DNA of 64,000 nt from Zingiber officinale (lineage: Eukaryota > Streptophyta > Magnoliopsida > Zingiberales > Zingiberaceae), in assembly GCF_018446385.1 (NCBI RefSeq), contig NC_055987.1, positions 3,842,205-3,906,204 of the forward strand. Reading direction: 5' to 3'. The position numbers and the translations under genes were made by a program. The notes below the pieces were generated by a model. That model saw only the letters and a program-made list of their open reading frames with translations. It was not told the DNA's origin and did no database searches. Every line of letters starts with the position of its first letter. The stretch's first letter is position 1. This document shows positions 34,224 to 46,130 of the stretch, piece by piece.

Positions 34224-34345
34224 AATTCATTCATAATTAGTGATGATTTCTTGTTTTGTTGCTAAATTTATTGCAGATTTGGGACGAAATTTTTTTATCT
34301 AATTTTTGTCCTTAAATTCATTTTTTTTTTGTTATGCACTATAAA
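34224..34345 (-). mobile_element. CACTA-like terminal fragment
   Basis: The reverse complement starts CATAACAAAAAAAAAAATG and has GGACAAAAATT and TTTAGCAACAAAAC words like the terminus at 2479. It could be the displaced 5' end of CACTA copy 1. Weak. Confidence 0.3.
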
Positions 34346-34503
34346 TTGATCCTTACTCTATTGTAGCATATTTGCTTCCCTCTAACCAACTGAATACCTT
34401 GTTGGGACAAATTTAAAAAAGTAAAATTCCTATACTATATTAATTGTGATAGTATTTCCTATTTAATGTTAAAGCAACACGTCTATTCTAATTTAATTAA
34501 CAT

Positions 34504-34630
34504 TGTGGCAAAGGCGAATACACTCGCTCCCAGTACCCCCGCCAACCCGTCCCAGGGTTAACACGGAGAAGGTAAATCACGGGCGGTTACTAATCTTTGG
34601 AATAGTGACTAGTACATAGGGGATGTATTT
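34504..34630 (-). mobile_element. tRNA-derived SINE, 3' part (reverse orientation, split)
   Basis: Reverse complement of the body of the SINE at 44891-45101. The head lies at 37187-37265 beyond a solo LTR. The whole is flanked by an 18-bp target duplication TTCTAATTTAATTAACAT (34486-34503 and 37266-37283). Confidence 0.88.
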
Positions 34631-34635
34631 ATCTT

Positions 34636-37181
34636 TGTTGGTTGCTACTCGGAAAACCTAGAGGTTCCACTGTACAAAAATTTTGTACAAAGGTCTGAAC
34701 CTTTTCCTAGCTACCATGTGTTCTTTTAAATTAAATTTTGGATCGCCTGCGGAACTTAACACGTTTGATCCAAAACTTAATCTATTCGTTCTTTTAGGTT
34801 TTGACTTGGGTCTCCTGCGGAACTTAACACGTTTGACTCAAATCACCTTAAGTTATTAATTCCATTAAATATTAATTTCCATAATTGGTTCCCAGTACTG
34901 ACGTGGCGAGGCACATGACCTTCTTGGATATGGGAGCAACCACCACCGACTAGACAAAATCTTTTATGGAAAGCTAATATTTAATTTCCTAAAATAACTT
35001 TAGGTTAACCGAAAAGAACAATCAAATCACAAGGAAAAAAAAAAACAAAAGAACACTATATCGAAAACAAATTCTAAACTCTAGAATCGTATGCCTCTTG
35101 TATTTGGTATTATTTCCAAAAATAACTAGTATGATGCGGAAATAAAAATTACTAGTTATACCTTTTAGAAAGACCTCTTGATCTTCTACCGTATTCCTCT
35201 TCTAACCTCGGACGTTGTGTGAGCAACGATCTTCCGAGATGAGAAACCACCAATCACCTTCTTCTTCCTTGCAAGTTTCGGCCATCAAAACTTCTCCTAG
35301 GATGAAGAGGTTCGGCCACCACCACCATGCTCCAAGGGATGCTAGAAAAGAGGCTTCTTTTCTCTCCTTCTTCTCCTTCTTAGTTCCGGCCACCAAAGCT
35401 ATCTCCACCATGAGAAGGTTTCGGCCACACAAAGGAGAAGAGAGGAAAGAAAGGGCCGGCCACACCCAAGGAAGAAAAGAGGGAGAAAAATAATAGAGTT
35501 GTTAGCATTGAAGCCTCCTCTACCCCCTCTTTTATAATCCTCGGTCTTGGCAAATAAGGAAATTTTAATAAAAACTTCCTTAATTCTTTTGCCATTGAAA
35601 TGGAAAATTTATTTAATTAAAATAATTTTCTCTTTTCAAATTATAATGGCCGGCCACTCTTCTCCCCAAAACAAGGAGAGTTTTAATTAAAACAAAAATT
35701 AAAACTTCCTAATTTGTTTCTAGAAATTTATAAAAATTTCTCCAATAATTTTAATCCCTTCATGATTGGTTAATAAAAAGAAATTTTATAAATTAAAATA
35801 TTTCTTTTAAACATGTGGATAATTTTCAAAAAGGAAAGTTATCTCTAAAAATTAAAATCTCCTTTCAATCTACAAATAAGGAAAGATATTAAATCTTTTC
35901 TTAATCTTTTGTAGAAACTAATAAAAGAGAATTTTTAATTTTTAAACTTTCTTTTAAATCATGAATATAATTAAAAGGAAAGTTTTTACCAAAATTAAAA
36001 TCAACCTTTTAATCTACAAATAAGGAAAGAGATTTTAACTCTTCTCTTAATCTTTTGTAGAATCTTATAAAAGGAAGGATTTAAATTTTTAAACTCTCTT
36101 TTAAATTATATTATCCACATAAGAAAAATTTTAAAATTAAAATTCCTTTTTATTTTAATAGGGCCGGCCACATGAATTCACCCATGAACATACCCATCGT
36201 CGGCCTTAGCTTGGTCGGCCCCTATAGGATGGGTAAGAAGGTGGGTATAGGTGGGTATAGTACTCTATAATTAAGATGCTACGATAGGGACCGAGAGGAG
36301 GAATTGGTTTTGGTCTCCCGATAAAATTAAGCATCCCGTGCTCGCCCCGAACACACAACTTAATTTTATCAATAATAATTCATTCAACTAGAGAACTATT
36401 ATTGAACTACCGCACCAATCCCAAATTATATTTTGGGCTCCTTCTTATCATGAGTGTGTTAGTCTCCCTGTGTTTAAGATATCGAATGTCCACTAATTAA
36501 GTGAGTTACTGACAACTCATTTAATTAATATCTTAGTCCAAGAGTAGTACCACTCAACCTTATCATCATGTCGGACTAGGTCCACCTGCAGGGTTTAACA
36601 TGATAATCCTTATGAGTTCCTCTTGAAGACATTATCAACCTAGTATCTCTAGGACACAGTTTCCTTCTATAATCAACAACACACACTATAAGTGATACCA
36701 TTTCCCAACTTATCGGGCTTATTGATTCATCGAACTAAATCTCACCCATTGATAAATTAAAAAATAAATATCAAATATATGTGCTTGTTATTATATTAGG
36801 ATTAAGAGCACACACTTCCATAATAACCGAGGTCTTTGTTTCTTTATAAAATCAGTATAAAAGAAATGACCTCAAATGGTCCTACTCAATACACTCTAAG
36901 TGTACTAGTGTAATTATACAGTCAAGATAAACTGATACCTAATTACACTACGACCTTCTAATGGTTTGTTCCTTTCCATTTTGGTTGTGAGCTACTGTTT
37001 ATAATTTATAAGGTACTGATAACATGATCTTCTGTGTGTGACACCACACATCATGTTATCTACAATATAAATTAATTGAACAACTACATTTATCACAAAT
37101 GTAGACATTTGACCAATGTGATTCTTATTTCTAGATAAATATTTTATACCAAAAGCTAGACTTTTAGTATACATTCTAACA
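34636..37181 (-). mobile_element. solo LTR (2546 bp), Ty1-type, reverse orientation
   Basis: On the minus strand it starts TGTTAGAATGTATACTAAAA, a common start of Ty1 LTRs. It is flanked by ATCTT at 34631-34635 and 37182-37186. It carries several GGCCGGCCA sites. The SINE resumes on both sides. The ORFs at 35202-35595 are low-complexity readings of the LTR. Confidence 0.88.
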
Positions 37182-37186
37182 ATCTT

Positions 37187-37265
37187 GACTTTACCGAGAT
37201 TCGAACTCTAGACCTCATTGTGGTAACACCTCACGTGCTAGCCACTAAGCCCATCCGAGAGGACT
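37187..37265 (-). mobile_element. tRNA-derived SINE, tRNA-like head (reverse orientation)
   Basis: Minus strand shows pol III box A-like CTTAGTGGCTAGC (near 37248-37236) and box B GAGTTCGAATCTC (37208-37196). It joins the body at 34504-34630. Confidence 0.88.
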
Positions 37266-37374
37266 TTCTAATTTAATTAACATGGTCATTATTGATATAG
37301 CAAGATGGAATGAAGAAATGAAGAAGGGTTATGTAACGAACCCTTAAATAAATGAATTTAATTATTTGGTTAAC

Positions 37375-38151
37375 TAGGAATGTAAATGAATCAAATTTTT
37401 CACGAGTTATTCTGAGTTCGATTCAATAAAAAGTTTGTTCAAATTTGTTTGTTTATCTTATCGAGCCGAGCTCGAGCTCGATTTCGAGCTCGACAGTTTT
37501 TTCAAGCCGAGCTCGAGCTCAAGGATATTCGGCTCGTGAGCTCGTGAACATGTTCATTTATAGACTTGTGAGCTCGAACTCGAGCTCAGCTTGTTTAAAG
37601 GGTCCGAGATTATGTTCATTTACAGGCTCGTCAACTCGAGCTCGGCTCGTTTAAAGGGCTTGAGAATATGTCTGTTTATAGGCTCGTGAACTCGGACTTG
37701 CGCTCGACTCGATTAAACGGCTCGTGAACATGTTCAATGATGTGTTGAGTTTGGAAGTTTAATGTAGTAGTTTGGGATTTTCAATGATGTGTTGAGTTAT
37801 ATTATTTTAATTGTTAGATTTGTTGAATATTTATTCAAATAAGTTTTCGAGCTCGCTTAGCAAGCCTGCAAAACGAGTTCTAAAATGAGCCAAAAAAATG
37901 AGCTCTAAAACGAGTTCGAAAACGAGTCCAAGCTCGCTTAACGAGTTAGACTCGTTAACTATGATAATTGAGCTAATAACTAGTTGAACTCGAACTGTTC
38001 ATGAGCTTGGTGATTCCAAAACGAGCTGAGCTCGAGGCTTGTGATAAAAGTTCGATTTGAACTCAAGTCAAGCTTGAATCGGAATATAACTTAAATGAGT
38101 TGAACTCGAACTTCATACTATTCGGCTCAATTCGACTTGTGTACATCCCTA
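37375..38151. mobile_element. hAT-like MITE / small non-autonomous DNA element
   Basis: Ends TAGGAATGTAAATGAATC and GACTTGTGTACATCCCTA. Flanked by 8-bp sites TGGTTAAC (37367-37374) and AGGTTAAC (38152-38159), which match at 7 of 8. The interior is packed with GAGCTCGAGCTCG-type palindromic words. The 69-codon ORF inside is a by-product of these. Confidence 0.8.
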
Positions 38152-38240
38152 AGGTTAACACACCCATACAATGCGTATTGGGGCTGGAAAATCAACAAAG
38201 TTAGAGGCCGACATAAAGGCCCCTGAAAAACGTTAATGGG

Positions 38241-38390
38241 TTTACTGGTCCAAATTCGTCAACCCATTAGCTTTGGTTGTTCTAATTACAATTAAACTCG
38301 AGAATCGTTTAGTTTTTTGATCTTTTATATATAATGTAGTGATATATTTATGGAAATTATGTGTTAATTAGTTATTTTTCAAATTTCATA
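38241..38390 (-). repeat. right arm of the ~150-bp inverted repeat (partner 6811-6961)
   Basis: Reverse-complement match to 6811-6961 with about three substitutions and no internal gaps seen. Confidence 0.9.
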
Positions 38391-38437
38391 TGTAAAAAAA
38401 ATAATTGGATAGAAATAAAAAAAGAATACTTCATATG

Positions 38438-39235
38438 CCGATCGGACGATCATAACATCCTCATGATTTACACTACATCTTTGAGATGTGATCTAATTCA
38501 TCCGATCGATAAAGAAACATAGGGACACAAGAATCTGGGGATAGAGGATCTCATCTCAAAATGAGATGAGATCCTCTGTCCTTAGATTTTTGTATCCTCA
38601 TGTCCTTTTGTTAATCGGACGGTTATAATATCCTCATGATTTGCATTACATCTTTGAGATGTAACTTAATCTGTCTGATCGACAAAGAGACATAGGGACA
38701 CAAGAATCTGGGGACAGAGGATCTCATCTCAAAATGAGATGAGATCCTCTGTCCCCAGATTTTTGTGTCCCTATGTCCTTTTGTCGATTGGACGATCATG
38801 ACATCCTCATAATTTGCACTACATCTTTGAGATGTGATATAATCTGTCCGATCAACAAAGAGGCATAGAGACACAAGAATCTAGGGACAGAGGATCTCAT
38901 CTCAAAATGAGATGAGATCCTTTGTCCCCAGATTTTTATGTCCCCATGTCCTTTTGCCGATTGGACGATCATGACATCCTCATGATTTGCACTACATCTT
39001 TAAGATGTGATCTAATCCGTCTGATCGACAAAGAAACATAGGGACACAAGAATCCGAGGACCGAGGATCTCATCTCAAGTCCCTAGATTTTTATGTCCCC
39101 ATGTCTTTTTCAAACGGACGGTCATGACATTCTCATGATTTATACTACATCTTTAAAATATGATCTAATTCGTCTGATCAATAAAGAGATACAAGAATTA
39201 GGGACAGAAGATCTCATCTCATCTAAAATATGAAA
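38438..39235. repeat. 173-bp tandem array, each unit with an ~87-bp palindrome
   Basis: Units start at 38438, 38611, 38784 and 38957 (exact 173-bp spacing), with a shortened fifth at about 39111. Each unit has a near-perfect inverted repeat. In unit 2 it is 38690-38776, with arms of ~43 bp, roughly one mismatch, and centre CTCATCTCAAAATGAGATGAG. Unit 4 has lost most of one arm. It lies less than 300 bp upstream of the H4 core promoter. Confidence 0.95.
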
Positions 39236-39356
39236 AAGTCAATTTGTGTTTTTTTACTTCGCATTCTAATCATACTTCCATTTTTACCGGTGCCAATTAA
39301 AAAATAAAATAAAATTTTAAAAAGTTAATTTGATTGTTATTTTTTTTATTTCGAGG

Positions 39357-40008
<652 letters not shown>

Positions 40009-41130
40009 TTAGAGATGCCTATTTACTGGAAATAATTCCAAAGTATAATGTCGTAGTTAGATTGTTGTTATGTAATGTGTTTTGAATTTGATCGTGTTGT
40101 CTTATATTACTAATCTGAGTTCTTAGATTTCCAGAATTAGTTTTTAATATAATTTAAGTGATTTTATATGTTTGGGTAATTAAAAAAAATGATTAATTAG
40201 ATTGGATGATTGGATAATATTGAGCTTAGGATTATTGGCTTGGGGTAAATCGGGTGCTCGTAGTGGGTAGTTTAGGAGCTCAATATTTTTTAATTATGTG
40301 TTTTATTTGGAAGAAATTTTTTTATAAATTTGTCAAGTATTTGAATTGTGGATATTTGGATGATAATTTATATATTTATGTATAATTTCATAATATTTAA
40401 TATATGAATAGAAAGTTATTTAAATTTCTTATAAGATTTTCATTATTGGATTCATAATAGAAAATAAACCAAAATAAACAAATATCATGAAAATATGTGA
40501 ATCAATAATTTTTTATTTCTAATAATTCATCAAAGATATTATTATATTATATTTACTCTTTACACAATTAAATTAAATTAATTTATATGTATAATATAAT
40601 GGATCTTAAATTCATTAACAATTCTTTTTGTTGATTATAAAACTTTTTGTTTGAATTTTTTTTATTTCAAGTAATTGGTTGTTCGTAGTGGTATATGGTT
40701 GTAATAATGATATACATATGTAATGTAATTGTATGTAATAGTAATAATATATATATAATGTAAAAATGTAATATAGAATATATTATATAATGTAATATAA
40801 AATAGTATATAATATTTAATGAAAGAAAGAAAATCCGACGATAATAATCTATATTTATAATGTGACTGTTAGATCTAAAATAAAGATATTTCTTGACCGA
40901 AGTTAGAAGTATAGAACTCTTCAATATGAAAAGACGGAATATAGAATCTAAAAGGATAATGAAAATTGTTCATCTTTGAATCGGGTTGGTCCTGAAGAAA
41001 AAAGAATTAAAATAGAAAAATAAAATAAAAGTTCTATTTTTTGAAAAATTGTGGGGCACCTTTTTTTTTTTCGTATCATAATCTCTGGGGCAATATATTT
41101 GGGTAATAGTGTCTATATATAATGACTTCC
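40009..41130. other. H4 3' flank, AT-rich DNA
   Basis: The first ~100 bp are the likely H4 3' UTR. The rest is very AT-rich with no credible ORF. The exact start of CACTA copy 2 could not be located; similarity to copy 1 becomes clear from about 41130. Confidence 0.5.
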
Positions 41131-41159
41131 ATTTTATTTACTTGGTATAATAAAATATG

Positions 41160-42000
41160 GTTAGAAATAATAAAATTATAAGAAATAGATTAAAAATATA
41201 GTGGAAGAATTAAAAAAAATTATCAATTTGCATGTTTATATTTATTGATATTGATAGTCTTTTACAGATGTTGTATATGAGTTTTCAGAATTATAAATTT
41301 AATTTATTTGTACTCCTTTATTTGCTCTTTTTGTTTTTTTTTAAAATTATAGATCATAGTCCAATTTACTCGGTGACATAAGATGATGTTTTCCTTTAGT
41401 CTTGGTATGATTAAATATATGTTAGATGTGATTGCTAAATCTTTTCTTGAAAATTCTTTTTATTTTAAACTCTTCATTAGATTTTCAAATGAATGATTAC
41501 TACAATAGAAAAAATATATATACATTTATTTTTATTTAAATATAAACTGAATAAGACATATCTTAAATTTACTTTGTCTTATCTCTTTTGTGGATAATGC
41601 AATGTTTGTATAAGTCATTGAAATTTTTTTTAATGATTATTCGTGACTTTATTAATCTTATGAATTAAATGTACAAAAATTTCAAACCTATCATAAAGTT
41701 ATAAATAATGTTAAAAATTATGATAGTTGAAAAAAATAAATTAATTTTTAGTACTTACAAATCTCTATAGGAATTATACACTTTTGAATGCCTTTCAACT
41801 CAATAATCGAGTATCTGGGGAAAGATGATGGATGGGTACTAGTAGCGAAGGTGAATAGAAGGTAGTGGTGAAGGTGCATGAGAAGGTCTTGCTTGATGAC
41901 AAATGCTGAATCTGACTGGCTGTGAAAACTCCGTCTACGATCACTCCGTCGAAAGATGTTCTAAAAATTCAAATATAGGATAAAATAAATTATAAATTTG
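41160..42000 (-). pseudogene. Ptta-type second protein remnant, copy 2
   Basis: Same region as the copy 1 remnant at 21113-21960, with more substitutions and stops. Recognised by alignment to copy 1 only. Confidence 0.5.
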
Positions 42001-42503
42001 ATGCATAATGAAGAATATTAAAAAAATTTACTATATTCACTAAGAGATATCGGAATGTGTGTAAAAACTACGATGACAAGATGAATAAAATATGATAATT
42101 TTTGTTAAATTAAGATAACAAAACATATCATTATCAAAAATCAAAGTTTTCATTGTCATTGTCTTTCTCATCCCTATCTTCATTGTCATCCTCTCCCCTC
42201 TTCATCATCATCATTCTTATGAATTTCATTTGCATAACGTTTATCACTACTCCACTAAGATCTCGTAATGTTGGAATAATATATACCTCGGTCTAAAATA
42301 TAGTCATAACTTTCTTTTGTTGATATGCAATGTCTTCCCAACATTTCTCAATTTTTTGTTCATGCTTTTGTTTTACAAACTAGCTACCAATAAATTTTGT
42401 TACGTTTCATACTAGAATATAAAACATAGAATATTTGAATTATTTGTTGTAAATGATTCATATATTTTATACAATTTCTTATGCTTCATTTCAACTAATT
42501 ATG

Positions 42504-42770
42504 TCATGGATGCACCTTCATTCCTCTGATAGGGTCAAACCAGCGATCTCGTATTTCTGGATTAGGATATTCTACTTCTATAATTTCATTCAGTAAATCA
42601 TAAAAAATATTGCTTGCACTTTTATCATTGAACGACTGAACACAACCCCCAATATTCATTGTCGTATTACTCATTCTATATTCTTGAGTATGAAAATTAT
42701 ATCTATTTATGAAATATACTAGCCAAATGAGTAGCAATACTTTTGGACCCAATGATAGATATATTAACAA
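42504..42770 (-). pseudogene. TNP2-like transposase C-terminal region (DUF4216-like), copy 2
   Basis: An 88-codon open stretch containing NRYNFHTQEYRMSNTTMNIG, then FYDLLNEIIEVEYP and a final DRWFDPIRGMKVHP. These match the order of conserved blocks in the C-terminal domain of plant TNP2 transposases (FHT..., STMNSGV, YGLL.EIIEL.Y, WFDP...VKVH). The core of the gene is scattered upstream in broken frames. Confidence 0.78.
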
Positions 42771-43484
42771 ATCATGTTTAAGGTAAGCTTGATTAGCATG
42801 AACCGAAAGTTAAATACGCTAATTGTTAAAAGACTGCATATGTATAAACTAAATTTAGATTGTTTATTTATACATGATTTGAACTATGGTGCAAATTCTT
42901 CTTTGTATAAACGATCAAACTCTTGTGTCGACAATTCATAATATAAGTTTTAAAAAATCCTAACATAAAAAATAATAATTTATAATATAAACAATTTATG
43001 ACATAAGAAATATAGTATTACAGAAAATATATACTAACTTGTAATATGATGATACTTCTAGACAATTTAGAAAATTATATGTTTGGGCTACTTGCCATTC
43101 TTGACCAATTAAGTATCTCTGCTTATATGGTATACTTGGTCAATCAAGATAGTTACAAATTGAGAATGACTTCAAATTGACATCAATAGGACCCTCATTG
43201 TTTCTTTCCTCTCTTTGTCTTTTGCTCATAATGTGATGCTTAATATAATATAATGCAAACGTTGTTACTTTATCCATAATATATGTATTAACAATAGGTG
43301 CAAAAGTTGTTACTTCCTCCATAATCTAATGTTTCAAGTCTTATTTACAAATTTTGGATATGTTTTATCAAAAAATTTTCATGATCTGATGGATGACACA
43401 TGGGCCCCTCTTCTATTTGATGATTTGCATGTCAAGTCATGTGTTCAAAAGTTGTTTTTGATGTATAAAGCCTTTGTAACCTAA

Positions 43485-44722
43485 GGGCGTGTTTGGTTGG
43501 GAGTTATTACTTAATTATAACCTTAGTAGGTTATCACCGACAATCTTATTTGGTTTAAGTAATCAGTGATTCTTGATAATGCAACATTCCCGCCACGACA
43601 ACAATCAGGGAATATAACTCGGAATCAGAAAACCTTGAAAACCTTAGGTTTTCCACAATTCTGCGGTTATCAATATTTTTTTTTCAAAATTACCCTTCGA
43701 AAAGAGCTGGAGCAAATTATGAGGGACGTCGATCATGATGTCACTGTCGTCGACATCTGCCTTCTCCCCTTTGAGCTCCTCCTCGAGATCTTCTTCCGCC
43801 TCACCCTCTCGAAGCTTCTCTGTGTCCAAGGCACTCACCTCTCTCGTGTCTGCTCAAGACTTCCACCGCCTCTATGAGGGACCCTCCAATCGTGGTGATG
43901 GATGGCTCTTCATCTACAAGAAGATGCCCCTCAGGGATTCTGTACTATGTGGATTTAATGACTGCTTCGACCGGTGGTTCAAGATCCTTGTCATGAATGT
44001 GGAATCCCTAGCGAGGACCTCTACTTCCTTGCTGCCTCCAGGGGCATCTTCCTTTTTGCCTCATACAACCTTCGTGAGCTCATCGAGGTCAACATCACGA
44101 TGCGCTCTGTGCGGTAGATCCTGCCCAACCCCATGGGGTCGCGTGACACCGTCATGGAGGAGATTGGGGTAGAAAGTAGAAACAGGTCGTCGATCCCTCT
44201 GACGTCAATCACTTTCGCTTCCTTTTCACGGAGATGGTTCATAAGCGTCCGTGCTCTTCGATTACTGATCAGAACCGACTTGTGATGCGCTGGCCACTTG
44301 CAGAGGAGGAGGTGTTGCCGCATGGGAGATGTCAGCGTGAAAAAATCGAGCATGAGGGAGAAGCACAGTAAAAAAGGGAAACAAATTAAAAAATTTAATC
44401 ACATATCTAAATATATATAAATTTAAAATATATATAATCAGTTAATCACATATCTAATTATATTTTAAAATATATATACATTGATTTTAAATTTTAAATA
44501 TTATAAATCAATTATATTTATTTATTATATATATTATTAACTTATTAATTAATATTATTATAATAATTATTAATAATAATTTAATTAAATTAAATTTATT
44601 TTTAAAAAATTAATCAGATAATTGAACAAGGGGAAATATAGTAAATGTTAAATTAGATTATACCATTATTTAGGTTGTCACATAACTGAGATTATACATG
44701 ATAATTTGAACTAAACGCACCC
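43485..44722. mobile_element. TIR element (PIF/Harbinger-like?) carrying an F-box gene fragment
   Basis: Imperfect inverted termini: GGGCGTGTTTGGTT at the left, and GGGTGCGTTTAGTT when the right end is reverse complemented. Copy 1 of the CACTA is uninterrupted here (GTAACCTAGGATTTAAAGG near 29140), so the insertion limits are read from an empty site. A 2-3 bp CTA/TA-type target duplication fits PIF/Harbinger-like elements, but the superfamily is uncertain. The GC-rich middle is gene-derived; the flanks are AT-rich. Confidence 0.8.
43716..44350 (+). pseudogene. captured F-box protein gene fragment
   Basis: Reads as an F-box across three frames. First DICLLPFELLLEIFFRLTLS (about 43755-43815). 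Then, after a frame change, SKALTSLVSAQDFHRLYEG and GWLFIYKKMP. Then, after another break, DLYFLAASRGIFLFASYNL, resembling the strand repeats of F-box/kelch-like proteins. F-box proteins are substrate adaptors of SCF ubiquitin ligases. The fragment is broken and lies within a transposon, so it is not a working gene. Confidence 0.75.
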
Positions 44723-44890
44723 TAGGCATTTAAGGTAAATAAAATAACTAATTATCTGATTTACATCGCTGTTAACTCCTTATGGTGGTCTTGTACTTAT
44801 TTTGATTACAGAATTTATAACATCTACATCTTCATCATCTCCCCAATATAACATATAACCATCTATGTAAACATTAATTCTTTCCACTAG

Positions 44891-45101
44891 GTCCCCTCGG
44901 GACGGTCTAGTGGCTAGCACATGAGGTGTTGTCACCCTGAGGTTTGGGGTTCGAATCTTGGCAAAGCTGAGGTAAATGCCTCCCTTATGTGCTAGTCATT
45001 ATTCCAAAGGCTAGTAGCCGCCCGTGATTTACCTCCTCCATGTTGGCCCTGGGACAGGTTGACGGGGGCGTCAGGGGCGAGCGTATTGATCTTTTTACCA
45101 C
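44891..45101 (+). mobile_element. tRNA-derived SINE, complete
   Basis: Flanked by a perfect 19-bp duplication CATTAATTCTTTCCACTAG (44872-44890 and 45102-45120). The head has box A-like TCTAGTGGCTAGCAC (near 44906-44920) and box B GGTTCGAATCT (44949-44959). The body matches the reverse copy at 34504-37265. The tail is T-rich. CACTA copy 1 shows the empty site near 29303-29325. Confidence 0.93.
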
Positions 45102-45684
45102 CATTAATTCTTTCCACTAGAAAACCTAATTCTTTCATAAGTTTTTTCATACTGTAAAAAACATTGGACGGTATGTGATCACATACCAATGCCTCTCCAA
45201 TATCTTGAACAAAATCATTAAAATAATCTTAAGACATAATATGCTTTGCCTTGACATTCAACAGTCTTGTGGTTAGAGATAATTTAATGTGATTGTCACA
45301 ACCTGCCCATAATGGTTCCTTTGCAGCACTTAACACTTCTTAAAATTGGAGATATGTTTTATCAACACCTGATACTTCTACCTCCTCCAACGATAATGTA
45401 TAAGTAGTAAACATTTATTCAACTGTTAGAGGACAACTAGAACTTGTTCCATGTGTTTCGAGAATGAAATTCTAACTAGTTTCATCAATTATCATCCTCT
45501 GATATAGATTTAATTGATTATAATAACTCCGATTTACACTAACTGAGACTCATATATTTCATCCATAATCCTCATTGAATGATTCATCATGACATATTCA
45601 ATTATAGTAATTTGAGGTAAAACTAAGTCTACAAAAGTATTCTAAAACTTTATTGCAGTTTAGAAACTTTTCTGCATAAACATC

Positions 45685-45787
45685 TTATTTTATTGTCATC
45701 CATTTATACTCAACATTACCAGATGCAAAATTCAAAAATTGATTCAACCCAGTCATAAACTCGTTAGTTAAACTCCGACGGTTAGGC
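45685..45787 (-). pseudogene. TNP2-like transposase N-terminal part, copy 2
   Basis: The minus-strand reading includes NRRSLTNEFMTGLNQFLNFA, matching the N-terminal block of TNP2 proteins (DRSWM...EFI.GV..FI.FA). The frame runs on into the 343-bp duplicated segment. Confidence 0.6.
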
Positions 45788-46130
45788 AAAGGCAAGAGTG
45801 GCGGACCAAGGCCAAGCGCGGTCGGCAAAGCCCATCCGTGACTGACAAAGCTTAGACGCGGCTTCCCAATGCTAGGCAAGGCTAGCCGTAGCTATTCGTA
45901 GTCACCCAAGGCCAGTTGTGCCTGCGGGCAACCAAGGTCAGCGTGGCCACCGATGGCCAGCCAACCAAGGCCAACCACAGGGTCTCGTGGATAGTCGCGA
46001 CCAGCCAAGGCCAGTCGCAAGGTCCCGCAGCTACCCGTAGCAGGCCAAGGCCAGTTGCTTGTCAAAGAGGGAAGACATGGATGAGGGGAGAGAGAGGGAG
46101 CCTACCGGATGGAGATCGTTGTTGTAAGAG
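45788..46130 (+). repeat. 343-bp direct duplication, left copy
   Basis: Nearly identical to 55324-55666. Rich in CCAAGGCCAG-type words. It directly precedes the 5' LTR of the Angela-like element. Confidence 0.95.

Larger units (their letters stand above)
41131..45787 (-). mobile_element. CACTA/En-Spm element, copy 2 (main part)
   Basis: Collinear with copy 1 (e.g. 41161-41500 with 21113-21480; 42120-43100 with 25220-26160; 43330-43480 with 28990-29150) but lacking copy 1's solo LTRs. Two further insertions sit inside it (43485-44722 and 44891-45101). It continues beyond the Angela-like element at 55324-56846. Confidence 0.75.

Noticed and set aside
2479..34345. A single 32-kb CACTA transposon between the two CACTA-like ends
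   Set aside because: The region contains the KIN-5/WOX3 intergenic space and WOX3 itself, the right end is a weak match, and no 3-bp target duplication could be shown.
35202..35595. Protein-coding gene suggested by ORFs of 71-92 codons
   Set aside because: They lie wholly inside a solo LTR with confirmed target duplications and are low-complexity.
44891..44970. Genuine tRNA gene
   Set aside because: Box A and box B are present, but the sequence continues into a repeated SINE body, has a 19-bp target duplication and lacks a clean cloverleaf and terminator.
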